Positions 49,381 to 59,702 of a DNA stretch of 64,000 nt are shown here, one piece after another. The stretch covers positions 1,434,556 through 1,498,555 of the forward strand of contig NC_018337.1 of NCBI RefSeq assembly GCF_000234665.1, read 5' to 3'. Position numbers and translations under genes: made by a program. The notes under the pieces were generated by a model. That model did not search any database and had not been told where the DNA came from. It worked only from the letters and a program-made list of their open reading frames with translations. Origin of the DNA: Leishmania mexicana MHOM/GT/2001/U1103 (Eukaryota; Euglenozoa; Kinetoplastea; Trypanosomatida; Trypanosomatidae). Numbering within the stretch: position 1 is the stretch's first letter; each line of letters starts with the position of its first letter.

Positions 49381-50523
49381 TGTAACGGTTTCTTTCGCGC
49401 CACACCAACATGAGCGGATCATGCGCGTGTTGCGCGCGCTCTCGCACCAACGCAGGCATGCGCGTGGCGAGGTTTGGCGCTCCCGCCACCTCCCCCTTTC
49501 CCCCGTCTTTTTTTATTTTCGTTTTCAACGGTGCAGCGGGGGACGGTTGGCGTCCTGATCCAACACACAGATCGAGAGGCACTTTCAAAAGGGTCAGCGA
49601 TGACGGCTGTCTCTGTTGACGTCACTGTTAACACATACACCTGGCAGTGTGTGCGTGTGTGCGACCCCCCCCTCCCCTTACACACGCACACACTACACAT
49701 CGTCGCCTTCTGTTGCGCCTGCGCCTCTGTGACCCAAAGCTTCTCTCGCTCTCACACACACGCTTTTTCTTCGTCTTTATCGCTCCCGTAACTCGTGTGT
49801 CCCATGCGACGGCTATCACGGGTCTTCTGCCGGTGTCTTCCATGGACTCAAACTCCCGTGCACTCTTCTTTTCGGCACTGCTGTGTGCTGTGAGCCCTCA
49901 CTCGTACGCCGCGCATCGCCTGCAAGTGCCGACCTACCGCCGCAACCACCGTACCCACACACGCGTGCAAGGACGGCTGCGGCGCGGATCTATCACACAA
50001 GCTGGATCTTCTTGGGCGAGGGAGGAAAAGCACCATTCAAGCACGCAGGGGGCGGACGGACGAGCTGAGACGACGACTTTAAAGCAAGGGGGCCGCGACG
50101 GCTTTCCTCTATCGCGTCTCCTTATTGCCGACTCAGTGCGTCTGCGACGTTGCCTGCTCCACTTTTTATTTATTCTCCCCAAGAAGTGAAAAACAAAACA
50201 ACGGTTTTCTTTTGTTTGCAGCACGTTGCCTGGCTCACTCATCACCCCCACCGCACGCATTCTCGCCCACGCGCCGCCTACGCTACCCCATCTTTATTCA
50301 TCCCGCTTTCGTATCTAGGCATACACTCACACACACAGTCCAAACCCGGTGACACGGACGTCTGGGAGGTGCGTATCATCAAAACGCCAAAGCAAAGTAG
50401 CAATCTCCTTTTTTTCGTCTTCCCGCTTGATTTCCTGCCTCGTGCTGCGAGAACGGAGCCTACACACCGGCGCGCACCACTTTTGCATCGGAGGCGGCGT
50501 GGTTGCTAAACCAATACACGAAG

Positions 50524-50547
50524 CACACACACACACACACACACACA
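50524..50547. repeat. CA microsatellite
   Basis: An uninterrupted (CA)n tract of 24 nt upstream of the TOR-like gene. Confidence 0.9.
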
Positions 50548-51815
50548 TAGAAACGCGTCTCTGTGTGCGCTGGCGCGCGTGCGGACCAACTAGGATATCG
50601 GCGTCATCTGCATTCTTCGGCTTCTATCCACCCCATCCGCACGCGGCGTTGGCTAATTGAAGCAGGGGAAAAAAGGAGACAGCGTGAGACAGAGAGTTGA
50701 AGAGACGTGTGCGGTGCTGTTTGCTGACGCTGCTGCGCCGCCTTCACCCACTTTTTCTGTGATTGGCGTTATTAGTGTAGACCCACTCTATGCGCAACTC
50801 TCACGCGTCAACGTGATTTTTCTGTGTCCGTTCGCGCAAGTGCTTTGAACGGCGTCTGCTCTCCTGTCGTTCTCCTTCTGCTTCTCCTTTTTTTCGATTT
50901 CTGTGCGTGTGTCTGGCCTCTCTCCCTCCTGCACCGGGGAACGCCAGAGGACGGAGAGGAGCCGTCCCGTATCGGGACTCTGACGACTGCTCTTTTTCTG
51001 CGTTCGTGTGTGTCTCGCGCTCTGATCCTTTTTTCTCTCCCTGTTTTCCGACTACACGCCAGCGTTTTTTTAATTCGCAGCCACCGAGCACGCGCTTTGC
51101 CTCCACTCGAGTTTTGTATCTGCTTCTGTTCTTGTTGTTCGTGTCGTGTTCGAGGCGCTGCGCTGCCTCTCCGTCCTCGCGCCGCCCTATCTTTGGCTAC
51201 TGATCTCTGTCGCCCTCACTGTCGCCGCCTTGCTTGCTGTCTGAGTTCGTTGTTTTGCATGTGTTGTGACACATCCGCCCGTCTCCCCCGCTTTCCAACC
51301 TCCTCTCCCCTTTTTCTCTCTTAACTCTTGGCACTGACTCCTCTCATCGCGAACGGCCCACAGTGTCGGCACCCGCCCTTCTCCCGTTGCCCTCTCACTT
51401 CGCTTTTTTCCGTTTCACGGGTCCTCTGCCTTTCCTTGCTGCGTCTTCTCTATCGTGCCAGCGTCGGTCTGTCGAAGGCTGTCCGTGAAAGAGTCGTTCC
51501 CGAGCTTTGAGCAAGTGGCAGGTGCACACGCGAGGATCCTCACGTCCTTGCTCTCTCCGCCTTGATTTTCGCTTTAGCCTGCGGTGGAGCGAGCAACGTT
51601 GTGGCGGCCTGTGTCAGTGTAGTGGTTGCGTCCGCTCACGTCGCATTCACGCGCAACTCCCGTTTATACACTCTGCATCTGACGAGGTGACGCGTGTAAC
51701 TCTTTCCCCCTTACCGAGCGGTTACGGGTGAGGCACCTCGCGCGGTGTATTCAACATCTTTCACGCATACTTCAGCGGTTCGCCGGCGTTCACGCACGCA
51801 CTGTAGCGACGCACA

Positions 51816-54800
51816 ATGGCAGAGACGCTAGCCCCCAACGACGTGGGTGGTATCTCGGTCACAAAGCTCTTCAGCAGCGATAGCACCGCCGCGTTGGGTC
51901 AGCAGCTCAGTTCCATCTTCTCGAATCTGAATAGCACGCCGAATGACCGACAGCAGCGCGCGGAGGAGTGCCTCAGCGCCTTGACAGACACCCTTTTCCT
52001 TCACCAAAATGAGCTTGGCGCGAACGAGTCGCTGCACGAGCGCATCATTGTCCTCATCGACGGCACCTTCCGCGCCTCCGTGGACAAGGGATGTAGCTCG
52101 TTTCGCGTTGTCTTTGACGTGAAGTGGAAGGATCAGCACGAGAAGAGAAATCGCTGCTTCGTGCTGCTGCTGAGCCGCGCATTCAAGTGCACCACGCCAG
52201 AGGACTGCCTGAAAGTAATCCAGTGTCTCGGTGAGGTACTCGAGGACAACATTCGCACGACGACAGACCTTTTAGCTGATCACGTCGAGCCGCTCCTCAG
52301 AGACCTCTTTGCCGCTGACGTACACCGCCGCACCGTCGCGTGTGAGGTGCTTGCCAAAATCGTTTCGACAACAACCTTCATCATTAAGCGAAACCCGACA
52401 CTGCTGGAGCTTCTGACATCATCGTGTGCGCCGCTGGTGACGCTGAAAGATGCGATGGAAACTCGAAACCTGTGGCACCGCACGGCGCTCATCCGCCTCA
52501 CCTCCGCTCTTGTGGAGAACTGCTACGAGGTGACACCGGCAGTGGCGAAGGACGTGGCCGACCTCGTCTTTCGCTACATGGGTGCCGCGGCGGATGAGTC
52601 GCAGCTGGTCGGCGTTCTCTCTGCTCTCATTCACGTTGCCGTCACGCCAGCGTTTGTTTCGGCTCCGTGGGATCTGCCACAGCTTGTGCGCTTTCTCTGC
52701 GAGACGGACTGGTCCGTCTATGCTGTCGCCACCCGCGTCGCCGCCGTCGCTGCCATAAACAAAGTGGCCTTTTTCATTTGCCAAGAGCCTAAGGAGTGCT
52801 ATGAGGCGCTGCGGACGCGTTCGCTGGAGTTCATCTCGGGGGACGACGCTGTGGAGGTAGTGACGGAAGGGCTCGAGCTTTTGAAGGATATGCAGGTGCT
52901 GGAGAGGGAGCTTCACTTCAGTGGCGCCGTGGTGAACGCGCTCTGTGCGTGCATCCAGCGGCTTCCGCACTTGCCGATCATCTATGAGTTGCTGGAGCTC
53001 ATTCGGGAACGCTACGGCAATCTCCAGGTAGAGCCGATCTACTCTCTCTTAGAAGGCTACCTAGACACCAAGCAGGAGCTGCTTAACTTCGGCAAGGTGA
53101 ACGCGCTGCTGCGCTTCGCTGGGCCGCGGATTCGCTTGGACGACCCAAGGCTCGCACAGCTTCGCATCAACGTGGGCGCCAACCAACCGGCTCCCGTGAT
53201 CCTGCACTCACTGCCACTGCTGACAACGTTACAGCGGACGGAGCAGCTGCACGAAGTGCTGGACATTCTCTCGCACGAAGACCGGGGCGTGCGGCGCGTC
53301 GCCGTCTCCACAGCGCTGGAGCTGTGCGTTCTCGTAATGGAGCGCAACAAGTTTCGAAACGCCACGCCAAAGGGCAACGTGCAACACCTGCAGTGGCTGG
53401 ATGATGAAGTGAGGAACGCGGTGGAGCGTGTGCTCGACGTCGCCGTGGCGGACCGTGACCCGGAGATTCGACTCTGGGCGCTGCAGCACCTCACCGTGCC
53501 CTTCTTCCCATACCTGTGCCTTTCCGACAACCTGGATGCCATCTTTATGGCACGCAACGACAATGACAAGGCAACACGGGATCAGGCACTGATGCTGCTG
53601 TGCCAGCTTCTCCCGTATCACCCGACGGCTGTGCAGCCGCAGCTGCAGCGTGCGCAGGAGTACATGCTGCACGACGTCGCCACCATGGACGCGTCCGTGT
53701 CCTTTGCGGTGTGCAAGGCTGCCCTACTGAAGATGTGTGTGGACCACGATGCCCTCCTCATTAAGGGGAGCACCGTCGAGGCGATTGTGCTGCGGCGGCT
53801 GGAGGCGCAGCCCTTCATCTCTCGATCGCTCTCCATCGCTTTGCTGCAGCTCATCCGCTCGATCCTGGAGCGGAGAGCTTCGCAACACCACTCCGACTTC
53901 CATTCGTTTCTGCGGCCGCTCCTCCTCATCGTCAACGGTGGCGACTCGTGCACACGCCGCCGCGAGGCGTTGGAGACGCTGACGGCCTTCATCAGTCACA
54001 TCACCAAGACGGACATTTCAGGGCTGAGTGAGGTGTACCGAGCAGCCGCCCGCATCATCCGCCGCGAGACGGAGGAGGAGGAGTCTGTGACGATCGCTGC
54101 CATGAAGGTGCTCAGCTCCATCGGGGCTGTGACCCCGGTAAAGATGCGCCACGTCTTCCGCATGGTGGAGTCGGACGAGATGGAGGAGGAGGAGGAGGTG
54201 GTGACGCCGGCGCTGGCTCACTGCAAGCCGCGGCTGCGTATTTCCACGGATATGCCGGAGCGCTACCCCTCCGTCGTGCTGTACTACCTCGTTCGCTCGC
54301 TGCAACTTGCGTTGGATCCGAAGCAGCAGGTGGACACGCTGGTAGCGGTGCGGACGATGCTGCACGATGTGGAGGGCAAGGTCAAGCTGAACCTACTCAC
54401 TCAGCTACTTCCGCAGCTGCAGACGTGGCTGCGCGACTCGGAGCGTGCGTTTCTGTACGAGACGGTACTGGGTCTGATGAACGACCTCGCCATTCTGCTT
54501 TGTCAGTTTAAGGAGACTGTAGCTCCCTCAGTCGGCTACGAGCTACTCCGGTCTGTGCAAGCCTTCTGCCTTCTCCCGCAGGCGAGCCAGAAGCCTTTCA
54601 GCGCGTACGTTGTGCAGCTACTCGACAGCCTGGCGAAGGGCATCCCTGCGCAGGAGATGCGGGACAATCGGTGGGCCATCGAGTTTATTCACCAGCGACT
54701 CTCGCAGAACAAGAACGACCTTGACCTGGTGCACCGCGTTGTCAAGTCCCTCGAGTCCTTCATCGCAGTAATGCACGAGAAGGAGCTCCAGATGATCCTG

Positions 54801-57800
54801 CCCCACGTGCTGCAGTGCATCGAGCCGGCGAAAGCATCTCCGGGTGGCAAGCTCTCCAAATTGAAAGACATCAACGACGCCTGTTTCGACTTCTTGAACT
54901 TTGTCATGGCGAAGCAGCTGACCCTTGTGAAGCACTGCTGTGCGCAAATTGTGCACACCATCATGTGGTACATTGAGCTGGCGGACAGTGATGAGGAGAT
55001 GGATGTCGGCCTAAACACGCTCGCGACGCTGGTGGACACGGTGAAGTTACCGGCAAAGCGATTTATCATGCCCATCGAGCGCGTGGCCGTGCGCAACGGC
55101 TTTCCGCCGCAGTACTTCATCAACCTTGTGAAGAGCGCTGCCGGTGGAGCAAAGACCCGCATGACGACATCGAACGGCACAGGCCTCAACCCGGACCGCC
55201 CCATTACGGTGGTGTCGCACCTGCCGCGTCTGTCACAGGCCGAGTTCGAGCAGGAGATGCGTAGCACGCCGCGCTCGGAGAAGGTTCTCATCGACGTGCT
55301 CGACGTCCGTCACGACCACGGCCAGACCATGATCGACTTCCGCTTTCACCCCGGCACGGACACGGCGGCGTGCTGCAACCTTTTCAGCCGCAAGGCCACC
55401 GACAACAAGTCCGCCATGCGCCGCAATTTGGGTATTCTGCGCGTGGAGCAGACGGAGGAGAGCCCACGCCCGGTCGGGGCAGAAGTCGTCAAGGCGCTTG
55501 CGAACTTGCCGGTGGCGAAGACAAAGAAGCGAGAGCAATCCTGGGTGTTGTGGCTGCACAACGCTACGGTGACGCTTCTGCGTAATTCTCCGTACGCCGT
55601 GCTGCGGGACACCTGCACCGTCGCAGACCGCAACACGGAGCTGGCCAGGGATCTTTTTCCCTTCGCCGTGGCAGCCGTGTGCGGGCACCTAGACACGCCG
55701 CTGCGGGCGCAGCTTATGGACATCTTTGACCGCGCGCTTGCTGCGGCACCCGCCGACGTTAAGCAGGGGCTCTTCTGCTTTGCCGAGTTCATGGAGAGCG
55801 AACGCGATGACAACCGCGTGAAGCTTGTCAAGGTGATGCGGGAGAGTGTGTTCAACGTGGATCGCGAGTCGGCCAGTCAGAAATTCGGCATCAACTACGA
55901 CCAGGACCCGGAACGAGGTGTTATTGTGACGAAGCTCGCCCCCAACGGCCTCGGCAACCGCGCCGGTGTCCCGATCGGGGCGCAGTTGCTCGCTATCAAC
56001 GATAACCCGGTGCGCGCGGTCAGCGATATTCGGGGCCTCATTGAGGGACTGACGCACACGGAGCTTTTACTGTCCTACGAGGTGGAAGAGAAGACGAAAT
56101 CGAAGCCGAAGCCGCTCATGAACTTGGAGGTTCTGGCGTCGGTCGCCTTCAGTGGGGAGATGCACATCAAGGCCATCTACTTCAACGAGGTGCTCTTCGA
56201 GAGCCTCTCCAGCAAGATCTGCACCATCGCGGACCGCAAGGACAGCCAGATGCGCCGCGTCATGACGATTGCCGAGGATCTAATTCAGTACTACCGGCAC
56301 TTGAACATGACCATGACAGCTAACGGGCTGCTGAAGACACTCACGCGCAAATTTTCCGATGAAATCTTTGCACCGGAGCAGTTCGGCTTCGAGGAGATCG
56401 CGTCGCTGGAGCAGCTGAACTGGTGGAGCGAGGCGCTGCGGCGATACGAGGCGCGGATGGCCAGCTTCGGCACCCGTTGCCTCGAGGTGGCGTCGCTTGT
56501 CGGCGTGCTCCGGTGTGAGCAAGCGTTGGGGCACTCGAGCCGCGTGCAGCAGCTCGCCGAGCAGTACTGGGAACAGCTGCCGCCGGACGCGCAGCGCGAG
56601 GTGGCGCCTTTCCGAGCCAAGGCAGCTTTTTGCCTTGGGGCGTGGGACACCTTTGATGAACTGGCGTTGGACAAGCGCATGCAGAGCTGCTTCGGCGTCG
56701 TCGAGCGCTGCGCCGCGCTGTTTCGGGCTGAGTGCCACGACGAGCTCTTGCGGTACACGGACAAGGTGCGCGAGTCGATGCTCGAGTCCTTCGCCGACTC
56801 GATGAACGAGAACTACAACCGGGCATACGAGGGCATGACGCGTCTTCAGCACTTGCGCCATTTCGAAGAACTCGTCTCATTTACCACGGCTTGCGAAGAG
56901 CGACAGGCGCTGCTGAAGCGCGTGTGGCATCGCCGGCTCGTGCAGATGTCCTCCCGGCCGGACGACCTCATGACGGTGCTCTCCATCAACTCCCTTGTGC
57001 TCGAGCCGGAGGACGACCTGCACTCGTATGTGTATGTCATCCGATGTCTGTGCAAGTCGCAGTGGTTCTCCCACGCGGAGCACCTCCTGCAACGGCTGTT
57101 GCGTGAGAACGCGTCTCTCGAGGTCGTATGCGAGTGCGACCCGGAACTGATTCACACCTACATCAAGTACGTATACCTCGCCAAGGACAAGCACGGAGCG
57201 TACGTGGAGCTGAAGAACATCCTGTCCGCCGTCGAGGTCGACCCCGAAGACCCGCGGGCCGAGATGTGGGGGCAGTGCTGGCTGCTGCTGGGGGAGTGGA
57301 CCATGTATCTCTTCCCCGAGTGTGGCGAGGAGGCCATCAAGGAGCTCATGTGCGCCACAGAGCTGGGCCCCAACAGCGCCGCCGCCTTCCACTCGCTGGG
57401 CATCCTGCACTGCGACCTCGCCCGAGACCCGAGCACGCAGGGCGAGGTGCAGAACAATCACCTGATCTGCTGCATCAACTCCCTTTTCAAATCCATTCAG
57501 CTCTGCAACGACGTACCGGGCAGCCTCGTGATGCAGGATGTACTACGCATTCTCTCCGTCTGGTTCGCCAACAGCGGCATACGGGAGATCAATGAGGCGG
57601 TGCATCACGGTGTGCAGGTGGTGGCAGACCACGTGTGGCTGAACGTGGTGCCGCAGCTCATTGCCCGCATCGGCATAGAGGCGCGCTACGCTCGAGCCAT
57701 CCTGACCGACCTGCTCATCCGCGTAGGGTCACAGTACTCTCACGCCCTCATCTACCCTCTCACGGTGGCCGAAAAGTCGCCAGACGCGGTGCGGCGGCAC

Positions 57801-59702
57801 ATGGCAGAGCGCGTAATCATGGGCATGCGCGACATCCCGGAGAACGACCGCATTGTCAAGGAGGCGTCTTTGGTGAGCAACGAGATGGTGCGCATCGCCA
57901 TTTTGTGGACAGAAAAGTGGCACGCGGCGATTCAGCAGGCGGCCTACAAGCCAACCAACACGGCCGCTATCTTCTCCATGTTGCAACCTCTGTACAAGGA
58001 GCTCGACCGCGCCTCCACCCCGAACGAGCTCAGCTTCAGGTGCAACTTTGGGCAAACTCTGCGCCGCGCCAAGGTGGCCCTGGAGGAGGCGAACTCGGAG
58101 GAAGCGTGGGGGTTCTTGCGGCAGGTGTACGCGCAGCTGCGCCGCGGCGTACTAGAGCGGCGGCTGTACATGAGCGACGTCTCGCCGACGCTGGATGGCA
58201 TTCAAGACAGTATTGTGGCAGTGCCCGGCACCTTCGAGCATGACAAACCTCTCATCACAATCCGCAAGTTCCACAGCCGGGTATACGTGATGCCGTCCAA
58301 GCAGAAGCCGCGCCGCATCGGTCTCGACGCCTCTGATGGGAAAAAGTACCGCTTCTTACTCAAGGGCCACGAGGATATGCGGCAGGATGAGCGCGTCATG
58401 CAGTTCATTCGACTCATTGATACCATTTTCCAGTCCGATAACGCGGCTAGCGCGATCGGACTGAGCATCCCACAGTACGCCGTGATTCCGCTCACCGACA
58501 ACGTCGGCGTTGTCGGGTGGGTGGAGAACACAGAGACGATCTACAAGATGCTGGAGACCTACCGGCAGGCGCACGAGGTTTCCATCTACGAGGAGGTCAA
58601 CATTATCATGAAGAAAGGTGGACTGGACACAATCGAGGACTACCACCGACTACCGAAGCAGCAGCGAAAGGCGCTGCTGAACTATGCGATGGAGAACACG
58701 CCAAAGAACGAGCTGCGCCACATCTTCTGGGATCACAACGACACGTGTGAGCAGTGGCTGAGCTACCGGCAGACCTACGGTCAGACACTGGCTGCCATGT
58801 CTATGGTCGGCTACGTGCTCGGCCTCGGTGACCGCCATCTCAACAACCTGATGCTGCAGGGCAACGGGACGGTGGTCCACATCGACTTTGGCGACTGTTT
58901 CGAGGTGGCCATGCATCGCGCCCTCTACGCCGAGGCCGTTCCGTTCCGCCTGACACGTCTGCTGGTCTGCGCTCTCGGCATCACTGGCGTAGATGGTCTT
59001 TACCGCATGACATGCGAGCTGGCTATGAAGAACCTCCACCGCCACAGCGAGAATCTGCTGTCGATTCTAGAGGCCTTTATCTACGACCCTATCATCAACT
59101 GGCGACTCAACACGGTCAACGATGTCACGGAGAAATCAGGGTCCAAGTCGACGCAACAGGAGAGCAACAACGCCGGCACCGCTGCACTCGCAGAGGAGAC
59201 TGCTGCGGCGACGTGCTTGGGTGTCGACAAGGCAGCTCAAGCGGAGGCGAAACCTGTTGCGATGCAGCTGTCCAAGTCCGTTTCGAAGCCGGCGCCGCAC
59301 TCCATCTTGCCAGGGGAGAGCCAAATGTTCGAGCATGGCGAGGAGACGCGCAACCAGCAAGGGGACTTGGCCCTAGCACGAGTGCAGGCGAAGCTCACCG
59401 GCCAGGATTTTGGTGTGGTGAACAGCTCCTTTTCTATGATGCGCTCCTCGCGCCGTCTGGAGGCTGGCGGCTCCCAGCAGCAGGGGTCATCGTGGGGCTC
59501 GAACAGTCTCGCCGGCTTCACCGACTCGCCCAAGGACTCGTTCGCAGCGCCGCTCCTGACCACCTACCTTTCCCTTCGTGTGTTGAACGGGGGTGCGGAG
59601 AGCCTCGACGTGCCGCACCAGGTGGACCGCCTCATTCAGGAGGCAACGAGCCTCGACAACCTATCGGACGCGTTTCTCACCGGCTGGGCACCCTTCTGGT
59701 AG
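51816..59702 (+). CDS. TOR3: TOR-family kinase with internal PDZ domain (TOR3 / TOR-like 1)
   Basis: Protein of 2628 aa. Domains: N-terminal HEAT-like solenoid (about 1-1300), a PDZ domain at about 1355-1425 (QKFGINYDQDPERGVIV, GNRAGVPIGAQLLAIND), a FAT domain (about 1450-2000), an FRB-like helix bundle (about 2033-2115), a PIKK catalytic domain (about 2150-2430) and a FATC ending FLTGWAPFW. Kinase motifs are intact: FLLKGHEDMRQDERVMQ, catalytic GLGDRHLNN (2336-2344) and HIDFGDCFE. The PDZ domain identifies it as Leishmania TOR3 / T. brucei TOR-like 1, reported to act in acidocalcisome and polyphosphate biology and in infectivity. An insert of about 150 residues (2436-2590, Ser/Gln/Ala-rich) separates kinase and FATC. 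The ATG 51816 is the first after the acceptor region. Confidence 0.92.
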   Translation: MAETLAPNDVGGISVTKLFSSDSTAALGQQLSSIFSNLNSTPNDRQQRAEECLSALTDTLFLHQNELGANESLHERIIVLIDGTFRASVDKGCSSFRVVFDVKWKDQHEKRNRCFVLLLSRAFKCTTPEDCLKVIQCLGEVLEDNIRTTTDLLADHVEPLLRDLFAADVHRRTVACEVLAKIVSTTTFIIKRNPTLLELLTSSCAPLVTLKDAMETRNLWHRTALIRLTSALVENCYEVTPAVAKDVADLVFRYMGAAADESQLVGVLSALIHVAVTPAFVSAPWDLPQLVRFLCETDWSVYAVATRVAAVAAINKVAFFICQEPKECYEALRTRSLEFISGDDAVEVVTEGLELLKDMQVLERELHFSGAVVNALCACIQRLPHLPIIYELLELIRERYGNLQVEPIYSLLEGYLDTKQELLNFGKVNALLRFAGPRIRLDDPRLAQLRINVGANQPAPVILHSLPLLTTLQRTEQLHEVLDILSHEDRGVRRVAVSTALELCVLVMERNKFRNATPKGNVQHLQWLDDEVRNAVERVLDVAVADRDPEIRLWALQHLTVPFFPYLCLSDNLDAIFMARNDNDKATRDQALMLLCQLLPYHPTAVQPQLQRAQEYMLHDVATMDASVSFAVCKAALLKMCVDHDALLIKGSTVEAIVLRRLEAQPFISRSLSIALLQLIRSILERRASQHHSDFHSFLRPLLLIVNGGDSCTRRREALETLTAFISHITKTDISGLSEVYRAAARIIRRETEEEESVTIAAMKVLSSIGAVTPVKMRHVFRMVESDEMEEEEEVVTPALAHCKPRLRISTDMPERYPSVVLYYLVRSLQLALDPKQQVDTLVAVRTMLHDVEGKVKLNLLTQLLPQLQTWLRDSERAFLYETVLGLMNDLAILLCQFKETVAPSVGYELLRSVQAFCLLPQASQKPFSAYVVQLLDSLAKGIPAQEMRDNRWAIEFIHQRLSQNKNDLDLVHRVVKSLESFIAVMHEKELQMILPHVLQCIEPAKASPGGKLSKLKDINDACFDFLNFVMAKQLTLVKHCCAQIVHTIMWYIELADSDEEMDVGLNTLATLVDTVKLPAKRFIMPIERVAVRNGFPPQYFINLVKSAAGGAKTRMTTSNGTGLNPDRPITVVSHLPRLSQAEFEQEMRSTPRSEKVLIDVLDVRHDHGQTMIDFRFHPGTDTAACCNLFSRKATDNKSAMRRNLGILRVEQTEESPRPVGAEVVKALANLPVAKTKKREQSWVLWLHNATVTLLRNSPYAVLRDTCTVADRNTELARDLFPFAVAAVCGHLDTPLRAQLMDIFDRALAAAPADVKQGLFCFAEFMESERDDNRVKLVKVMRESVFNVDRESASQKFGINYDQDPERGVIVTKLAPNGLGNRAGVPIGAQLLAINDNPVRAVSDIRGLIEGLTHTELLLSYEVEEKTKSKPKPLMNLEVLASVAFSGEMHIKAIYFNEVLFESLSSKICTIADRKDSQMRRVMTIAEDLIQYYRHLNMTMTANGLLKTLTRKFSDEIFAPEQFGFEEIASLEQLNWWSEALRRYEARMASFGTRCLEVASLVGVLRCEQALGHSSRVQQLAEQYWEQLPPDAQREVAPFRAKAAFCLGAWDTFDELALDKRMQSCFGVVERCAALFRAECHDELLRYTDKVRESMLESFADSMNENYNRAYEGMTRLQHLRHFEELVSFTTACEERQALLKRVWHRRLVQMSSRPDDLMTVLSINSLVLEPEDDLHSYVYVIRCLCKSQWFSHAEHLLQRLLRENASLEVVCECDPELIHTYIKYVYLAKDKHGAYVELKNILSAVEVDPEDPRAEMWGQCWLLLGEWTMYLFPECGEEAIKELMCATELGPNSAAAFHSLGILHCDLARDPSTQGEVQNNHLICCINSLFKSIQLCNDVPGSLVMQDVLRILSVWFANSGIREINEAVHHGVQVVADHVWLNVVPQLIARIGIEARYARAILTDLLIRVGSQYSHALIYPLTVAEKSPDAVRRHMAERVIMGMRDIPENDRIVKEASLVSNEMVRIAILWTEKWHAAIQQAAYKPTNTAAIFSMLQPLYKELDRASTPNELSFRCNFGQTLRRAKVALEEANSEEAWGFLRQVYAQLRRGVLERRLYMSDVSPTLDGIQDSIVAVPGTFEHDKPLITIRKFHSRVYVMPSKQKPRRIGLDASDGKKYRFLLKGHEDMRQDERVMQFIRLIDTIFQSDNAASAIGLSIPQYAVIPLTDNVGVVGWVENTETIYKMLETYRQAHEVSIYEEVNIIMKKGGLDTIEDYHRLPKQQRKALLNYAMENTPKNELRHIFWDHNDTCEQWLSYRQTYGQTLAAMSMVGYVLGLGDRHLNNLMLQGNGTVVHIDFGDCFEVAMHRALYAEAVPFRLTRLLVCALGITGVDGLYRMTCELAMKNLHRHSENLLSILEAFIYDPIINWRLNTVNDVTEKSGSKSTQQESNNAGTAALAEETAAATCLGVDKAAQAEAKPVAMQLSKSVSKPAPHSILPGESQMFEHGEETRNQQGDLALARVQAKLTGQDFGVVNSSFSMMRSSRRLEAGGSQQQGSSWGSNSLAGFTDSPKDSFAAPLLTTYLSLRVLNGGAESLDVPHQVDRLIQEATSLDNLSDAFLTGWAPFW
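55870..56091 (+). other. PDZ domain inside the TOR-like kinase
   Basis: Encodes a carboxylate-loop-like start and the 'NRAGVPIGAQLLAINDNPV' block followed by a helix (DIRGLIEG), all standard PDZ features. It splits the HEAT region from FAT. A PDZ within a PIKK is not found in animal or fungal TOR. Confidence 0.85.

Larger units (their letters stand above)
47540..51815. other. Large intergenic region, 4.3 kb, with SIDER2-like element
   Basis: No intact gene seen. 47950-48560 is CT-rich. 48565-49380 holds the second SIDER2-like copy. 50180-51815 is pyrimidine-rich with a CA microsatellite, and is likely to include a long 5' UTR of the TOR gene or several alternative acceptors. All open frames here have low-complexity Ser/Pro/Arg/His composition. 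Confidence 0.55.
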
